From assembly GCA_947481985.1 (NCBI GenBank), contig CANKIK010000005.1, positions 20,800-84,799 on the forward strand: a stretch of DNA of 64,000 bases, read 5' to 3'. Both the position numbers and the translations under genes were made by a program. Position 1 is the stretch's first letter. Each line of letters starts with the position of its first letter. This DNA is from QWOP01 sp003669605. Lineage in GTDB: Bacteria > Planctomycetota > Planctomycetia > Pirellulales > UBA1268. Shown here one piece after another: positions 8,831 to 18,290 of the stretch. Below the pieces are notes generated by a model. It was not told the DNA's origin and searched no databases. It saw only the letters and a list, made by a program, of their open reading frames with translations.

Positions 8831-9955
8831 ATGAACACCCCCACGCCAACGCCGTCGCCGCAGGCTGCTGCAGACGCCCGAGCCGCGGCCCTCGTCCGCG
8901 CGCCGATCGCGGCCCTGGCCGGCTATGTTCCCGGTGAGCAGCCCCAGGGGGGCGACTGGATCAAACTCAACACCAACGAGAACCCCTACGCCCCGTCCCC
9001 CGCCGTGGCCGCGGCGGTCACCGCCGCACTCGCCGGGCGGACACTGGCCAAGTATCCCGACCCTGTCGCCACCCGATTCCGCCAGCAGGCTGCGGCGGTG
9101 CTGGGGATTGATCCCGACTGGATTCTCTGCGGCAACGGCAGCGATGACCTGCTGACGATCCTCGTCCGCACGTTCGTCGGACCAGGCGCGGCGTTGCGGA
9201 TGCCGACCCCGAGTTACATCCTCTACAGGACCCTCGCCGGCATCCAGGGGGCCCCCTTTGAGGAGGTGCCTTTCGAGCGTGACTGGTCGCTGAGCGATGC
9301 CTTTACCGCGCCGCACACGGCTGCGGGCGATGTGGTGAGGCTGGCCGTGATCGCCAATCCCAATAGTCCCTCAGGGACACTCATCCCCCCTGACTCAATC
9401 GCCCGTCTGGCCGAACGGATGCCTTGTGCGCTGGTTGTCGACGAAGCCTATGGCGACTTCGCCGCCAGCAATTGCCTCGATCTGGTCCGCTCCCACGAGC
9501 GGGTGATCGTGACCCGCAGTTTCAGCAAGTCGTATGCCCTAGCGGGACTGCGGTTTGGTTTCGCAGTCGCCCAGCCGGCCATCATCCGCCAGTTGGAGAA
9601 GGTGAAGGATTCCTACAACTGCGATGCCCTTTCCATCGCCGCCGCGACGGCAGCCATCGCTGATCAGGACTGGCTGCACGAGTGCCGCAGCCAGATTCTC
9701 GCCACCCGAGGGCGGTTGACCGCGGCGCTTCGTGACCTCGGCTTCCACGTCCAAGAGAGCCAGGCAAACTTTGTCTGGTGCACCCACCCCGATCGTCCCC
9801 ATCGGCCGTTGTACGAGGGGCTCAAGTCCCGCGGCATCCTCGTTCGCTACATGCACTACGCCGGGTGGGGGGACGGCTTGCGGATCACCGTTGGCACCGA
9901 CGCCGAAATCGACCGCTTCCTCGCTACGCTCACGAGCCTCCTGGCCGCCACCTAG
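8831..9955 (+). CDS. hisC: Histidinol-phosphate aminotransferase
   Basis: PLP-dependent class I/II aminotransferase of 374 residues that converts imidazole acetol-phosphate and glutamate to histidinol-phosphate. The N-terminal KLNTNENPYAPSP motif, CGNGSDDLLTIL, the NPNSPSG motif, VVDEAYGDF and the PLP lysine K233 in SFSKSYALAGLRFG are all present. The C-terminal GDGLRITVGT motif holds the substrate-carboxylate arginine. An Ala/Thr/Pro-rich stretch of about 20 residues precedes the first conserved block, so a slightly later start is possible. hisB follows after 25 bases, giving a hisC-hisB pair. Confidence 0.95.
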   Translation: MNTPTPTPSPQAAADARAAALVRAPIAALAGYVPGEQPQGGDWIKLNTNENPYAPSPAVAAAVTAALAGRTLAKYPDPVATRFRQQAAAVLGIDPDWILCGNGSDDLLTILVRTFVGPGAALRMPTPSYILYRTLAGIQGAPFEEVPFERDWSLSDAFTAPHTAAGDVVRLAVIANPNSPSGTLIPPDSIARLAERMPCALVVDEAYGDFAASNCLDLVRSHERVIVTRSFSKSYALAGLRFGFAVAQPAIIRQLEKVKDSYNCDALSIAAATAAIADQDWLHECRSQILATRGRLTAALRDLGFHVQESQANFVWCTHPDRPHRPLYEGLKSRGILVRYMHYAGWGDGLRITVGTDAEIDRFLATLTSLLAAT

Positions 9956-9980
9956 GACCGTTTCCCGTTCCGGAATCCCC

Positions 9981-10574
9981 ATGCAACGCACCGCCACCGT
10001 CGCCCGCAAAACCAGCGAAACGTCAATCGAGCTCGCGCTCAATCTTGACGGGACAGGGAAGGCCGACATCGCCACCGGCCTCGGATTTTTCGACCACATG
10101 CTGACCTTGCTGGCAGGCCATTCGCTTGTCGATCTGACGATCCGCTGCGCGGGGGATCTGCACGTCGACGGCCACCACACCGTGGAGGATGTCGGCAGGG
10201 CGCTTGGCCAAGCATTCCGTGAGGCTCTCGGCGAACGCCGCGGCATCCGCCGCTACGGCGACTGCTCGCTGCCGATGGACGAGACGCTTGTCACGGCGGC
10301 GGTCGACATGGGCGGCCGTGCGGCTACGGTCTTCCGTGTGCCGTTCCCGGTACCGACGATCGGCACCTTCGACACGCAGTTGGTGGAGGTGTTTTGGGAG
10401 GGGTTCGCAGCCACAGCGGGCGCCAACGTCCACGCCATCCTGCACCACGGCGCCAATGCCCATCACATTGCCGAAGCGGTCTTCAAGGCCACCGCCCGGG
10501 CGATTCGGATGGCCGTCGAACACGACCCCCGGCAGCCAGGGATTCCCAGTACGAAGGGGACGCTGACGGTCTGA
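9981..10574 (+). CDS. hisB: Imidazoleglycerol-phosphate dehydratase
   Basis: Manganese-dependent dehydratase of histidine synthesis, 197 residues, the normal length for the monofunctional bacterial form. Conserved elements in order: GTGKADIATGLGFFDHML, GDLHVDGHHTVEDVG, the ALGERRGIRRYG block, MDETL, and the second metal motif HHGANAHHIAEAVFKA. The C-terminal PSTKGTL is also typical. The ATG at 9981 gives the family start (QRTATVARKTSET); longer readings of the frame run into hisC. The phosphatase domain found in the enterobacterial fusion is absent. Confidence 0.95.
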   Translation: MQRTATVARKTSETSIELALNLDGTGKADIATGLGFFDHMLTLLAGHSLVDLTIRCAGDLHVDGHHTVEDVGRALGQAFREALGERRGIRRYGDCSLPMDETLVTAAVDMGGRAATVFRVPFPVPTIGTFDTQLVEVFWEGFAATAGANVHAILHHGANAHHIAEAVFKATARAIRMAVEHDPRQPGIPSTKGTLTV

Positions 10575-10587
10575 CGACGAGCCCGTG

Positions 10588-10601
10588 GGACACGAGTGTC
10601 C
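10588..10601. terminator. Hairpin in the convergent hisB/pfp gap (possible terminator)
   Basis: GGACAC-GA-GTGTCC forms a perfect six-base-pair stem 13 bases after the hisB stop, in an 88-base convergent gap. No T-run follows on either strand, so intrinsic termination is uncertain. Confidence 0.3.
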
Positions 10602-10609
10602 GTGGATTG

Positions 10610-10662
10610 TGTCCTCTCGCGACCTCCTCACGGAACAGCACCGGCAGTCGATTCGCGGCCTG
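10610..10662 (+). repeat. Dispersed intergenic repeat, degenerate partial copy G
   Basis: CTCTCGCGACCTCCTC, then CACCGGCAGT and CGGCCTG, match the right half of the repeat family (CTCGCGACCGCCTCGTG... CCGGCAGT... CCTG). Only the right half is present and it is diverged; the call is tentative. It lies in the convergent hisB/pfp gap. Confidence 0.35.
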
Positions 10663-11973
<1,311 letters not shown>

Positions 11974-11995
11974 GGCGTCTCCGAACGATGTGGGC

Positions 11996-12067
11996 GGAAG
12001 TGGAGGCGGGAGGGGAAGTGGAGGCGGGAGGGGAAGTGGAGGCGGGAGGGGAAGTGGAGGCGGGAGG
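11996..12067. repeat. 18-bp tandem repeat, four copies, in the pfp leader
   Basis: Four perfect copies of GGAAGTGGAGGCGGGAGG (plus strand) cover 72 bases, ending 22 bases upstream of the pfp start codon. On the pfp transcript each unit reads as a C-rich CCUCCCGCCUCCACUUCC, which contains anti-Shine-Dalgarno-like CCUCC. The G-rich strand could also fold into quadruplex structures. Confidence 0.9.
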
Positions 12068-12161
12068 AATAACCAAGCACCGACAGGGAGAGAGCCCCGT
12101 GCCGGACTCTGGCGGCAGGAACAGACTTCGGCACAGGGGCGGGCGGGGCTTCAAGCTGTGT

Positions 12162-13505
12162 TCAACCAGCCAGCCAGCGCTCGACGAACTTCGTATCGAT
12201 CTCGGCGTCTCGGAAGGCGGAATGCGACAGGATGTCGAGGTGCAGCGGCACGGTCGTCTTGATCCCTTGGATGCGCAGTTCGCGGAGAGCCCGGATCATG
12301 GTCGCGATTGCCTCGGTACGGGTCGGCTGATGAACAATCAACTTGCCAACCAGCGAATCGTAATGCGGGGGTACGACGTAGCCGGCCGCGGCGTGGGAGT
12401 CGAACCGCACCCCGAAGCCGCCTGGGGCGATGATTTGCTCGATCCGACCGGGGCAGGGGCGGAAGTTGGCGGCGGGATCCTCGGCGTTGATACGGCACTC
12501 GATGGCATGGCCGCGGGCGACGACGTCCTTCTGCTCAAGACCGAGCTTCTCTCCAGCGGCGATGCGGATCTGGGCCTTCACCAAGTCGATACCCGTGACC
12601 ATCTCGCTGACCGGATGCTCCACCTGGATCCGGGCGTTGATTTCGATGAAGTAGAAGTTGCCCTGCTGATCGACGATGAATTCCACCGTACCGGCGGAGT
12701 GGTAACCGGCGACCTTCGCCAACCGCACCGCCGCCTCGCACATTGCTTTGCGGGTGGCCGGGGCAAGACGCGGAGAAGGGCTCTCCTCGATCAATTTTTG
12801 GTGCCGGCGCTGGGTCGAGCAGTCGCGTTCCCAGAGGTGGAGCATCGTGCCGTGCTGATCGCCGAGGATCTGGACCTCGACGTGCCGCGGACGGTCGACG
12901 TAGCGTTCGATGTAGATCCCGGGGTTGCCGAAGGCGGCCTGGGCTTCTGCGGAGGCTTGCTGCCAGGCAGGGATCAAGGCGGCATCGTCGACAGCCACCC
13001 GCATCCCCTTGCCGCCGCCACCGGCGGTGGCCTTAAGGAGCACCGGGAAGCCAACCTCACGGGCGACACGGATCGCCTCGTCCTCGCTGCCGATGATCCC
13101 GTTGCTGCCTGGCACGCACGGCACTCCGGCCTCGCGGGCCAGGTTCCGAGCGGATGTCTTGTCGCCGACCTTCGCCATCGCCTCGGGGGTCGGCCCGATG
13201 AAGCCGATGTTGCAGGAACGACAGACCTCCGCGAAATGGGCATTCTCGGAGAGGAAGCCATATCCGGGATGGATGGCCTGCACGTTGCCGATCTCGGCGG
13301 CACTGATGACCCGATCGATCCGCAGATAGCTGTCAGCCGCTTTGGCAGGCCCAACGCAGATCGCCTCGTCGGCCATTTCCAGGTAGGGCGCGCCACGGTC
13401 GGCCTCACTGAAGATGGCCACCGTCTCCACGCCCAGTTCGCGACACGCTCGGATCACCCGGAGGGCAATCTCACCGCGATTGGCTATCAAAACCCTTTTG
13501 AACAT
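12162..13505 (-). CDS. accC: Acetyl-CoA carboxylase, biotin carboxylase subunit
   Basis: ATP-grasp enzyme that carboxylates the biotin on AccB, the first half of malonyl-CoA formation. I choose ATG 13505 because it yields MFKRVLIANRGEIALRVIRA, the canonical N-terminus, and GGAG lies just upstream; the open frame extends 32 further codons without conserved sequence. The 447-residue length is standard. Visible motifs: GYGFLSENAHFAE, the glycine loop GGGGKGMR, the ERDCSTQRRHQKLIEE block, and FIEINARIQVEHPVSEMVTG with the catalytic arginine. accB lies 109 bases upstream on the same strand, a common accBC arrangement. The carboxyltransferase subunits are not in the window. Confidence 0.95.
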   Translation of the reverse strand: MFKRVLIANRGEIALRVIRACRELGVETVAIFSEADRGAPYLEMADEAICVGPAKAADSYLRIDRVISAAEIGNVQAIHPGYGFLSENAHFAEVCRSCNIGFIGPTPEAMAKVGDKTSARNLAREAGVPCVPGSNGIIGSEDEAIRVAREVGFPVLLKATAGGGGKGMRVAVDDAALIPAWQQASAEAQAAFGNPGIYIERYVDRPRHVEVQILGDQHGTMLHLWERDCSTQRRHQKLIEESPSPRLAPATRKAMCEAAVRLAKVAGYHSAGTVEFIVDQQGNFYFIEINARIQVEHPVSEMVTGIDLVKAQIRIAAGEKLGLEQKDVVARGHAIECRINAEDPAANFRPCPGRIEQIIAPGGFGVRFDSHAAAGYVVPPHYDSLVGKLIVHQPTRTEAIATMIRALRELRIQGIKTTVPLHLDILSHSAFRDAEIDTKFVERWLAG

Positions 13506-13614
13506 ACGCTCCGCCCGGTTGGGGGAATCTGCGGCCATGGCCAGGCCAACCAACTGCCGCCGGCCAACATCCGGAAGGCGGGGATCGGCGGCTCCGGGCA
13601 ACGGCCCGATTCGT

Positions 13615-14079
13615 TCACTTCTCGGGATCGATCTTGATAAGGGGCTGGCCGAATTCGACCGGGGCGCCGTTCTCCACGAGAAGGGCCACCACTTGCCCGG
13701 AAACCCCGGCAGGAATCTCGTTAAAGACTTTCATAGCCTCGATGATGCAGACCGTCTTTTCGGGGCCGATCCGGTCGCCGACTTTCACAAACGGCGGTGA
13801 GTCGGGGCCGCTGGCCCGATAGAACGTGCCCACCATAGGGCTCTTGATGACCACCATCTTGGTGTCGACTGCAGCCTCGGCGGCCGGAGCCGCGGTCACC
13901 GCAGCTCGCGGGACTGAGGTGGCTGGCATCGACACGAAGTCTCCGCCGCGCTTGATGCGGACCCGCTGGTCCGCCTGCTTGATGTCGATCTCCGCCAGAT
14001 CGTGCCTCTTCATCAGCGCGATCAGCCGGCGGACCCGTTTCACGTTGAAAAAGTCGTCGGGCTGCTTTGCCGCGCTCAT
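13615..14079 (-). CDS. accB: Biotin carboxyl carrier protein of acetyl-CoA carboxylase
   Basis: Carries biotin for the acetyl-CoA carboxylase complex. I start at ATG 14079, giving 154 residues; the longer open frame adds about 54 unconserved residues. The N-terminal helical part (FNVKRVRRLIALMKRHDLAE) is typical. A Pro/Ala/Val-rich linker spans residues about 50-72. The biotinyl domain follows with SPMVGTFYR and the modification site EAMKVFNEI, with Lys117 as the acceptor. It ends in the usual PLIKIDPEK. The leader contains alternative hairpins at 14146-14177. Confidence 0.92.
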   Translation of the reverse strand: MSAAKQPDDFFNVKRVRRLIALMKRHDLAEIDIKQADQRVRIKRGGDFVSMPATSVPRAAVTAAPAAEAAVDTKMVVIKSPMVGTFYRASGPDSPPFVKVGDRIGPEKTVCIIEAMKVFNEIPAGVSGQVVALLVENGAPVEFGQPLIKIDPEK

Positions 14080-14145
14080 GGGGATCGCCTGGGTTCGTGC
14101 CGATAGCGGGGTACGCCCGCCCATCCCTGCTGACCGGAGTGTGGT

Positions 14146-14177
14146 CCCCCGCAGGGGGAGTCTGGTGTACTCCCCTG
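14146..14177. promoter_or_regulatory. Competing hairpins in the accB / nnrD divergent region
   Basis: CCCCC-GCA-GGGGG (14146-14158) and CAGGGGGAGT...ACTCCCCTG (14152-14161 with 14169-14177, one bulged base) share the same central G-run and cannot form together. They lie 67-98 bases upstream of the accB start and about 170-200 bases upstream of nnrD. No T-run is adjacent. An attenuator or protein-binding role is possible but unproven. Confidence 0.35.
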
Positions 14178-14347
14178 AACGGGACCTGCAATCCGCTGGG
14201 ATTTCGCGGCGAGGGTAGCCCCTGCACCGCATTTCAGTCAAGGTAACACAACCGGATCGGTGGCATTGGGCTTCCGGCCGGTCGCGGCGGCCGTTCGGCT
14301 CCCGGTCGTACGCCGCACAAAGAGCCTGTCGACGAGCCTATCGAGCG

Positions 14348-15283
14348 ATGGAAAACCCCCCCTTCTTGGACCCTCTGAAGGCCCCACCGGACCTGCCCAG
14401 GATTCCCTCCCGGGCCCGGGATTCGAGCAAACGGGACTATGGGAGCATCCTCGTTGTGGGGGGGGCTGCCGGGATGGCAGGGGCCCCGGCCCTAGCGGGG
14501 ATGGCGGCACTCCGCAGCGGCGCGGGGCTTGTCTCGCTGGCGGTGCCTGCGGCCGTAGCGGCAGTCGCCGCCGGCTTCGATCCCTGCCTGATGACCCACA
14601 GCCTCCCTTCCCGGGACGACGGCACCTTCGCCTCGGACGCCCTGGAAGGTCTTTTCTCGCTCGCCGGCCGTGCCGACACGGTGGCGGTTGGGCCGGGGAT
14701 CGGCCGCACCGAAGCGACCGGAATGATCGTGGCCAGGCTGTGGGCTGATTTGCCCCAGCCTGCGGTCTTCGACGCCGATGCGCTCTGGTGGCTCTCCCGC
14801 CTCGACCCGGAGGCGCTTGCCGGGCACGCCGGCCCACGGTTGATCACTCCCCATGCCGGCGAGATGCGCCGCTTCCTCGCCGACGGCTCGACGGCTGGGG
14901 CCATCCCTTCCAGGCAGTTTCTCGAGGATGCCGCGGCGACCCTGGCGGAGGAATACGGCCTCGTGATCCTCCTCAAAGGCCCAGACACGTTGATCAGCGA
15001 CGGCGTGAAGCGGTTCTTCAACACCACCGGCAACCCCGGCATGGCCAGCGGTGGATCGGGCGATGTGCTCACCGGCATCACCGCCGCGCTCCTGGCGCAA
15101 TCCACCGTCGGCGGCGGCAGGCTCTCGACTATGGACGCCGCCCGGTTGGCAGCCTGGGTGCATGGCCGTGCCGGCGATCTGGCAGCGGAGGAACTTGGGC
15201 CCATTTCGCTCACCGCCGTCGACATCATCCGCCACCTGCCTGGGGCCTTTCGCGCCGTCGTGGGGGCTGCAGCAGGTCGGTGA
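14348..15283 (+). CDS. nnrD: ADP/ATP-dependent NAD(P)H-hydrate dehydratase
   Basis: Ribokinase-like repair enzyme that dehydrates damaged NADHX/NADPHX at the expense of a nucleotide. The 311-residue protein has only the YjeF C-terminal-type domain, without the N-terminal epimerase domain found in many bacterial fusions. Motifs: SILVVGGAAGMAGAPALAGMAALRSGAGLVSL near the N-terminus, the AVGPGIGR strand, the VFDADAL strand, the LITPHAGEMRRF catalytic region, and the anion-hole/base motif GNPGMASGGSGDVLTG with the catalytic Asp. The C-terminal AVDIIRHLP segment is typical. It ends 57 bases from the convergent DNA ligase gene. Confidence 0.9.
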   Translation: MENPPFLDPLKAPPDLPRIPSRARDSSKRDYGSILVVGGAAGMAGAPALAGMAALRSGAGLVSLAVPAAVAAVAAGFDPCLMTHSLPSRDDGTFASDALEGLFSLAGRADTVAVGPGIGRTEATGMIVARLWADLPQPAVFDADALWWLSRLDPEALAGHAGPRLITPHAGEMRRFLADGSTAGAIPSRQFLEDAAATLAEEYGLVILLKGPDTLISDGVKRFFNTTGNPGMASGGSGDVLTGITAALLAQSTVGGGRLSTMDAARLAAWVHGRAGDLAAEELGPISLTAVDIIRHLPGAFRAVVGAAAGR

Positions 15284-15340
15284 CGTCCACGATTCCGCCG
15301 CACGCCGCCCGTCGGCTGATGCTGGGCGGAGCGTCATGGC

Positions 15341-17068
15341 TTAATCGTCCCAGAGCCGTTTCTGCGGATCGGGAGGGCTCAGCGGCGCCTGAAAGGAGAG
15401 GGAATCGGCTCCGGGTTCGATCAGGGCGCGGAGTTGGTCGAGCGTGCCGGCCTCAGCGGGGAGGACATTTTTCCGCCAGATGGCGATCCGTGGCGACCGG
15501 ACCACGACGCCCGACTCGTGGCGCGTGGAGACGGCCACGCCGCGAAAGGCCAAGCGCATCACGAGCGTCGGCGTCACCCCCCGCCACGGCCCCTTCTTCT
15601 CCTGAATGGTGGCCCGGACGATGCCGTCGATCTCCGCCAACTCTTCGTCGGTCAGGCCGACGCGGGCGCTGGCGATTCTCACCAGACGCGCATTGTGCCA
15701 AACGCCGAAGGCGTACTCGGAATTGAGCCTCTTGCCGCGACCAGACCCAGCCACAGCGGCGATGAGCACCGCGTCGATCTCCAGGGGATCAACAGCCCAC
15801 GCCCACCAGAGTTGATCGGTGACGGTGGTGGCGTAGGCACCGCAGCGCGGTTTGAGCACCAGCCCACCGACAGCCCGATCGCGGGCCGAGGCATGGAGCG
15901 CTTCGACGGCTGACCAATCGGGGGCGGGGAGCAGTGGCGAGAGCCACAGCCGACTGGCGGGCGTGACAGGGCAGGGGAGCAAGCCCGCAGCCGGCAGCGG
16001 GTCGAGAAGGGGATGCCCGTGGTCCTCACAGAGCGACTCAAGGGCGTCTCGACGGGCAGCAAGTGGCTCGGCACGGAGGTCGGTGCCGCCGACTTCGAGA
16101 AGATCGAAAGCCACGAAGGCCCAGGGGGATTCGCTCCGCAGCCGCGGTAGAAGAGTCTGTCTGGTTCTCCGCGGCGGGAGTGCCATGCCCCCCGTGATCT
16201 GGCTCCCTCGAAGAGCAAGCAACACGCCATCGAGGACAGTGCTGTCTGGGAGGCCGGCCGCCGCGGCCACGACTTCCGGAAACCGATCGCTGACGAGTTC
16301 CTCTTCCCTGGTCCAGAGCGCCACGCCGCCACGGCACACCACCTGTGCCCGGATCCCCTCCCACTTCCATTCCACCTGCCAGTCGGGCCGATCGGCTGCA
16401 GCCCCGATGGAGGAGTCGAGTGCAACAGGGGCAGCAAAAGGGTGGGGGCCGCGCCGGACTGCCGCCGTCCCAGGAGCCATCAAGTCGCAATAGTCGGCGG
16501 CGGAATCGAGTGCTCGAGCCTCGAGGCGCTCGAGCATCTGTGGGCCGTCGATGCCCGCGACCTCTGCCAGGGCGCTGGCCAGAAGCGTTTGCGGGACCAC
16601 GATACGGAAGGTTCCGCAGAGTAACTTGTGCCACACGACACGCTCCTGCGGCTGGAGGAGCCGCCACATGCTCTCGACGATCTTTTTCCGCGCCGCGCCG
16701 TCCGCCGTCTGGAGCCGGTCGGCTGTCCCGAGAAGCGCAGCGGTCAGGCCGGGAGCAGGGGGAATCTCCTGGTTGGAGCCCGGCGTTTCCGCGACTGGGA
16801 GAATCAACGCCAGCGTCTCGGCCAGATCGCCGACGTGCGCGTGGCACTCGTCCACCAACCAGGAGGGAATGCCTGCGGCCTCCGTGGCCCATTCCCGCAG
16901 GTCTGCCACCGAGATGCTCCGCGACTGCTTTCGCCCGCAGAGAATCTTGAGCGCGGTGGGGGCATCCTCCGCTGGCACGGAGCGAAAGTAGTCGACCAAT
17001 GCGGCTCGCGTGTCGTGGGCTTCGGCGGCGGCGTCGAGCCGCCAGGAGAGTTCGGTAAAGGGTTTCAT
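15341..17068 (-). CDS. ATP-dependent DNA ligase (ligase-associated repair type)
   Basis: Seals DNA nicks using ATP through a ligase-AMP intermediate; 575 residues. The nucleotidyl-transfer Lys is K235 in EWKWEGIRAQ, a variant of the usual K-x-D-G-x-R with Glu in place of Asp. The N-terminal 200 residues form the helical DNA-binding domain (LLGTADRLQ..., a GTFRIVVPQTLLASALAEV block). A downstream FVAFDLLEVGG motif and the C-terminal OB-fold region (RIASARVGLTDEELAEID) complete the enzyme. This subfamily is usually encoded with a metallo-beta-lactamase exonuclease; that partner is directly upstream, overlapping by four bases. The helicase and PdeM nuclease often found in the same cluster are not nearby. 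Confidence 0.9.
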   Translation of the reverse strand: MKPFTELSWRLDAAAEAHDTRAALVDYFRSVPAEDAPTALKILCGRKQSRSISVADLREWATEAAGIPSWLVDECHAHVGDLAETLALILPVAETPGSNQEIPPAPGLTAALLGTADRLQTADGAARKKIVESMWRLLQPQERVVWHKLLCGTFRIVVPQTLLASALAEVAGIDGPQMLERLEARALDSAADYCDLMAPGTAAVRRGPHPFAAPVALDSSIGAAADRPDWQVEWKWEGIRAQVVCRGGVALWTREEELVSDRFPEVVAAAAGLPDSTVLDGVLLALRGSQITGGMALPPRRTRQTLLPRLRSESPWAFVAFDLLEVGGTDLRAEPLAARRDALESLCEDHGHPLLDPLPAAGLLPCPVTPASRLWLSPLLPAPDWSAVEALHASARDRAVGGLVLKPRCGAYATTVTDQLWWAWAVDPLEIDAVLIAAVAGSGRGKRLNSEYAFGVWHNARLVRIASARVGLTDEELAEIDGIVRATIQEKKGPWRGVTPTLVMRLAFRGVAVSTRHESGVVVRSPRIAIWRKNVLPAEAGTLDQLRALIEPGADSLSFQAPLSPPDPQKRLWDD

Positions 17069-18132
17069 GGGGGAAAGTCGATCGCGGTGGTAGGAGGATC
17101 AGGCTCATCCCCGCCGGCGTGATCGGCATCTGAAAGAGTCTCGGCCGCGGCGGTGGCCCCGCGGGTGGGGAGGACATCGGCCTCCACGCCACGCTGGCAA
17201 AGCAGCCGTGCCAGGCTGGCACTGGAGCCGTGGGTCACCAGCACGCGCCGGGCTTGCGTGGCCTCGATGACCGCCAAAAGCCCGGGGAAATCGGCATGAT
17301 CGGAGACCACAAACGCCTGACTCGTCGCCCGTTTACGGCGGATGCCACGGACGGTCATCCAACCGGAGGCCTGGGCGATGCTCGCCTCGCCAAAGAGCCG
17401 CAGCCACGCGCTGGCCACCACCGACGGCGGTGCGATCACCAGCGCCCGGCCCTGGCCCACCCGCCGGGCCCGCGGGGGAACGCCGTCGATCGGCGGGAGA
17501 CGGACGCCGCTGTCCCGGTAGGCGCGGACGATCTTCATCACCGAACCGTGGGCCACGATCGGCCCAATCGACGCATCGACCATCGTCGCCAGACGCTGTG
17601 CCTTCCCCAGTGAGTAGGCTAGCAAGACACTCGTCCGCCCTGCCGCTTGATTGGCCCGCCACCAAGCGTTGATCTCGGCAGCGACTGACTCGGATGTCGG
17701 CCAGCGGTAGATCGGCAATCCAAATGTCGACTCCGTGATGAAGACGTCGGCACGTACCGGTTCGATCGGATCACAGGTCGGATCGGCGGCAGTTTTGTAG
17801 TCGCCGCTGACCACCCAGACCGTGCCCCGGTGTTCGACGCGAACCTGCGCCGACCCGAGGATGTGACCGGCCGGCGCAAACGAGACATGTGCGCCATTGA
17901 TCGCCAGCGACTCGCCGTAGCGGAGCGAGTCGATTGGAACCGTACCCCCCAGACGGCTGCGGAGCACCAACTTGCCAGGGGCGGCGCAGAGGTAACGGTC
18001 GCAGCCGGGGCGGGCGTGATCGGCGTGGGCGTGGGTGATGACGGCCCGTGGCACCCGCCGCCAGGGATCGATCCAGAATTGTCCCGCCGGGCAGTAGAGC
18101 CCCGCCTCGGTCACTTCGAGAACGTCCGCCAT
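17065..18132 (-). CDS. Ligase-associated DNA damage response exonuclease (MBL fold)
   Basis: Metallo-beta-lactamase/beta-CASP nuclease of about 355 residues, related to SNM1/Artemis DNA nucleases and expected to trim DNA ends for the adjacent ligase. The metal motif is THAHADHARPG (His34, His36, Asp38, His39). Further motifs are APAGHILGSAQV, VVSGDYKTAADPTCDPIEP, the ITESTFGLP strand, and the late VVSDHADF and VLVTHG elements. I start at ATG 18132, behind GGGGAGG; an in-frame ATG at 18177 would add 15 residues. The C-terminus overlaps the ligase start (ATGA), so the two are translationally coupled. Confidence 0.9.
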   Translation of the reverse strand: MADVLEVTEAGLYCPAGQFWIDPWRRVPRAVITHAHADHARPGCDRYLCAAPGKLVLRSRLGGTVPIDSLRYGESLAINGAHVSFAPAGHILGSAQVRVEHRGTVWVVSGDYKTAADPTCDPIEPVRADVFITESTFGLPIYRWPTSESVAAEINAWWRANQAAGRTSVLLAYSLGKAQRLATMVDASIGPIVAHGSVMKIVRAYRDSGVRLPPIDGVPPRARRVGQGRALVIAPPSVVASAWLRLFGEASIAQASGWMTVRGIRRKRATSQAFVVSDHADFPGLLAVIEATQARRVLVTHGSSASLARLLCQRGVEADVLPTRGATAAAETLSDADHAGGDEPDPPTTAIDFPP

Positions 18133-18290
18133 GGCGCAGGTGCCTCCCCACGGATCGGTCTGGGGTCGGTCTGGCAACCGCTCAGCCTTGAGTCAATCGT
18201 AGCAGGCTGTGGACCAACAGCCCGGAGGAGAAGCCCGCGGCGGTTGCGAGCGAGGAGCAGGCAGAAACACGAGCCTGCCAAAACCAACTC

